DNA of 64,000 bases from Ianthella basta (Eukaryota > Porifera > Demospongiae > Verongiida > Ianthellidae): assembly GCA_964019415.1 (NCBI GenBank), contig OZ025875.1, positions 1,805,001 to 1,869,000 of the forward strand. The letters run 5' to 3'. Of the stretch, positions 63,501 through 64,000 are shown one piece after another. The notes under the pieces are model-generated. The model did no database searches and had not been told where the DNA came from. It worked only from the letters and a program-made list of their open reading frames with translations. Position numbers and translations under genes: made by a program. The number at the start of each line of letters is the position of its first letter. Position 1 is the first letter of the stretch.

Positions 63501-63899
63501 TACTGTTCGGTGTCCAGTGAATGGTGGTTAAATGAGCGGATCCTGATTGCTGTGTAAATGTTGATATTGTGGAATGTACAATTTGGCTATGGTTAGATGT
63601 GCTGTGTAGTCAAGCAATAAGAGCCTCAATCAGCTCCTTTCTTCTCTCATTAAGATGGTTGTCCCAAAGAGGAAGACTCACTCTGTAGTAATGTTGGTCC
63701 TGTGACTTGGCCTGAGACTGAGATAGGCCAGGTAGCCTCAGTCCCCTGTCCATGTGGGGTGAATGACCCACTAATTCAACAACTGAGAGGCACTCGGAGG
63801 TGTGGTGGGACCTTTGTAACTGGAGGAGTGTGGGAGGAGCCACAGTGTAACAGCTGCCAGTTCAGTAACACAAGATTAACCCTTTGCCAACTTTTTGAG
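60501..63899 (+). CDS. Gene C: SRCR-less paralog of genes A and B, cut by the window end
   Basis: Third receptor gene, 5' part only. Exons: 60501-60531 (MDLLFLITLAG), 60644-60718, 61008-61334, 61494-61799 (Ig3), 61924-62295 (Ig4), 62414-62548 (EGF), 62635-62919 (Ig5), 62990-63087 ([11 protein letters not shown]), 63216-63456, 63655-63899 (HRM-like); the GAIN, GPS and helical exons would lie beyond 64000. The third exon is a fusion: the first eight codons of stalk exon 3 (TETITPSS) run without a stop through former intron bases into Ig2 ([15 protein letters not shown]). A second acceptor at 61053 would skip the fused part and also stays in frame. SRCR1-8, the linker, FN3 and Ig1 are absent. 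Ig5 has two extra residues (VLVLPS) against A. No frame break is seen, so a working short receptor is plausible. Confidence 0.82.
61008..61334 (+). other. Gene C fused exon: stalk exon 3 joined to Ig2
   Basis: The left part matches gene A exon 3 from 5995 and the right part matches gene B from the intron end before Ig2 (about 45925) onward. The join lies near 61031. Frame is open across it. Ig2 itself (282 bp from 61053) has the same length as in A and B. Confidence 0.85.
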
Positions 63900-64000
63900 G
63901 TTGGTGATTTATATTCAGTAGCTAGGAGTGGCTGTGGATATGTGTAAAATCAAGATAATGTAGCTCCTCATGACCATCTATGTACATAGCCATAATCCTG

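Overview
The window is animal genomic DNA: intron-rich genes with GT-AG introns, long (CA)n/(TG)n microsatellites, LINEs, a Penelope-like element and small inverted-repeat elements. Large receptors that join many SRCR and Ig domains to a seven-helix receptor fit a sponge (Porifera, perhaps a demosponge) best. That placement is an inference, because no rRNA or mitochondrial marker is present.

The core of the window is a tandem family of very large adhesion-type G-protein-coupled receptor genes, all on the + strand. Gene A (5499-25477) and gene B (32854-54759) each assemble into 32 exons with every junction in frame, giving about 2600 and 2669 residues. The order is: signal peptide, Ser/Thr-rich stalk, eight SRCR domains, a short linker exon, FN3 (intact only in B), four Ig-like domains, EGF, a fifth Ig, an RRKRQ processing site, an HRM-like cysteine domain, GAIN/GPS, seven helices and a long cytoplasmic tail. 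Gene C (60501 onward, cut by the window end) has the same first two exons, but a deletion has fused its third exon straight onto the second Ig domain, so it has no SRCR, FN3 or first Ig domain. A fourth, broken piece of the helical region lies at 29345-30365.

Layout: 1-4773 holds 2.5 copies of a 1.9-kb tandem repeat, followed by a foldback element and the gene A promoter. 5391-25477 is gene A, with a composite LINE insertion (12849-15992) inside its SRCR array. 25478-32660 is intergenic: family 3' flank, a foldback element, the receptor pseudogene, a TIR element carrying a RecQ-helicase first exon, a LINE 3' end and a 44-bp minisatellite. 32663-54759 is gene B; its intron after SRCR1 carries Penelope-like remnants with hammerhead-like motifs. 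54760-60260 repeats much of the 25-32 kb intergenic material. 60270-64000 is the promoter and first ten exons of gene C. The three promoters share two ETS-type GGAA sites, a TATA-like box and a TCAGT/CCAGT initiator at matching spacing.

The genes look like members of one receptor locus that grows by segmental duplication and remodels its ectodomains by gain or loss of phase-1 exons. Diversified surface recognition (immunity, allorecognition or adhesion) is a reasonable hypothesis, but nothing in the sequence shows a ligand. No tRNA, rRNA or CRISPR array was seen.
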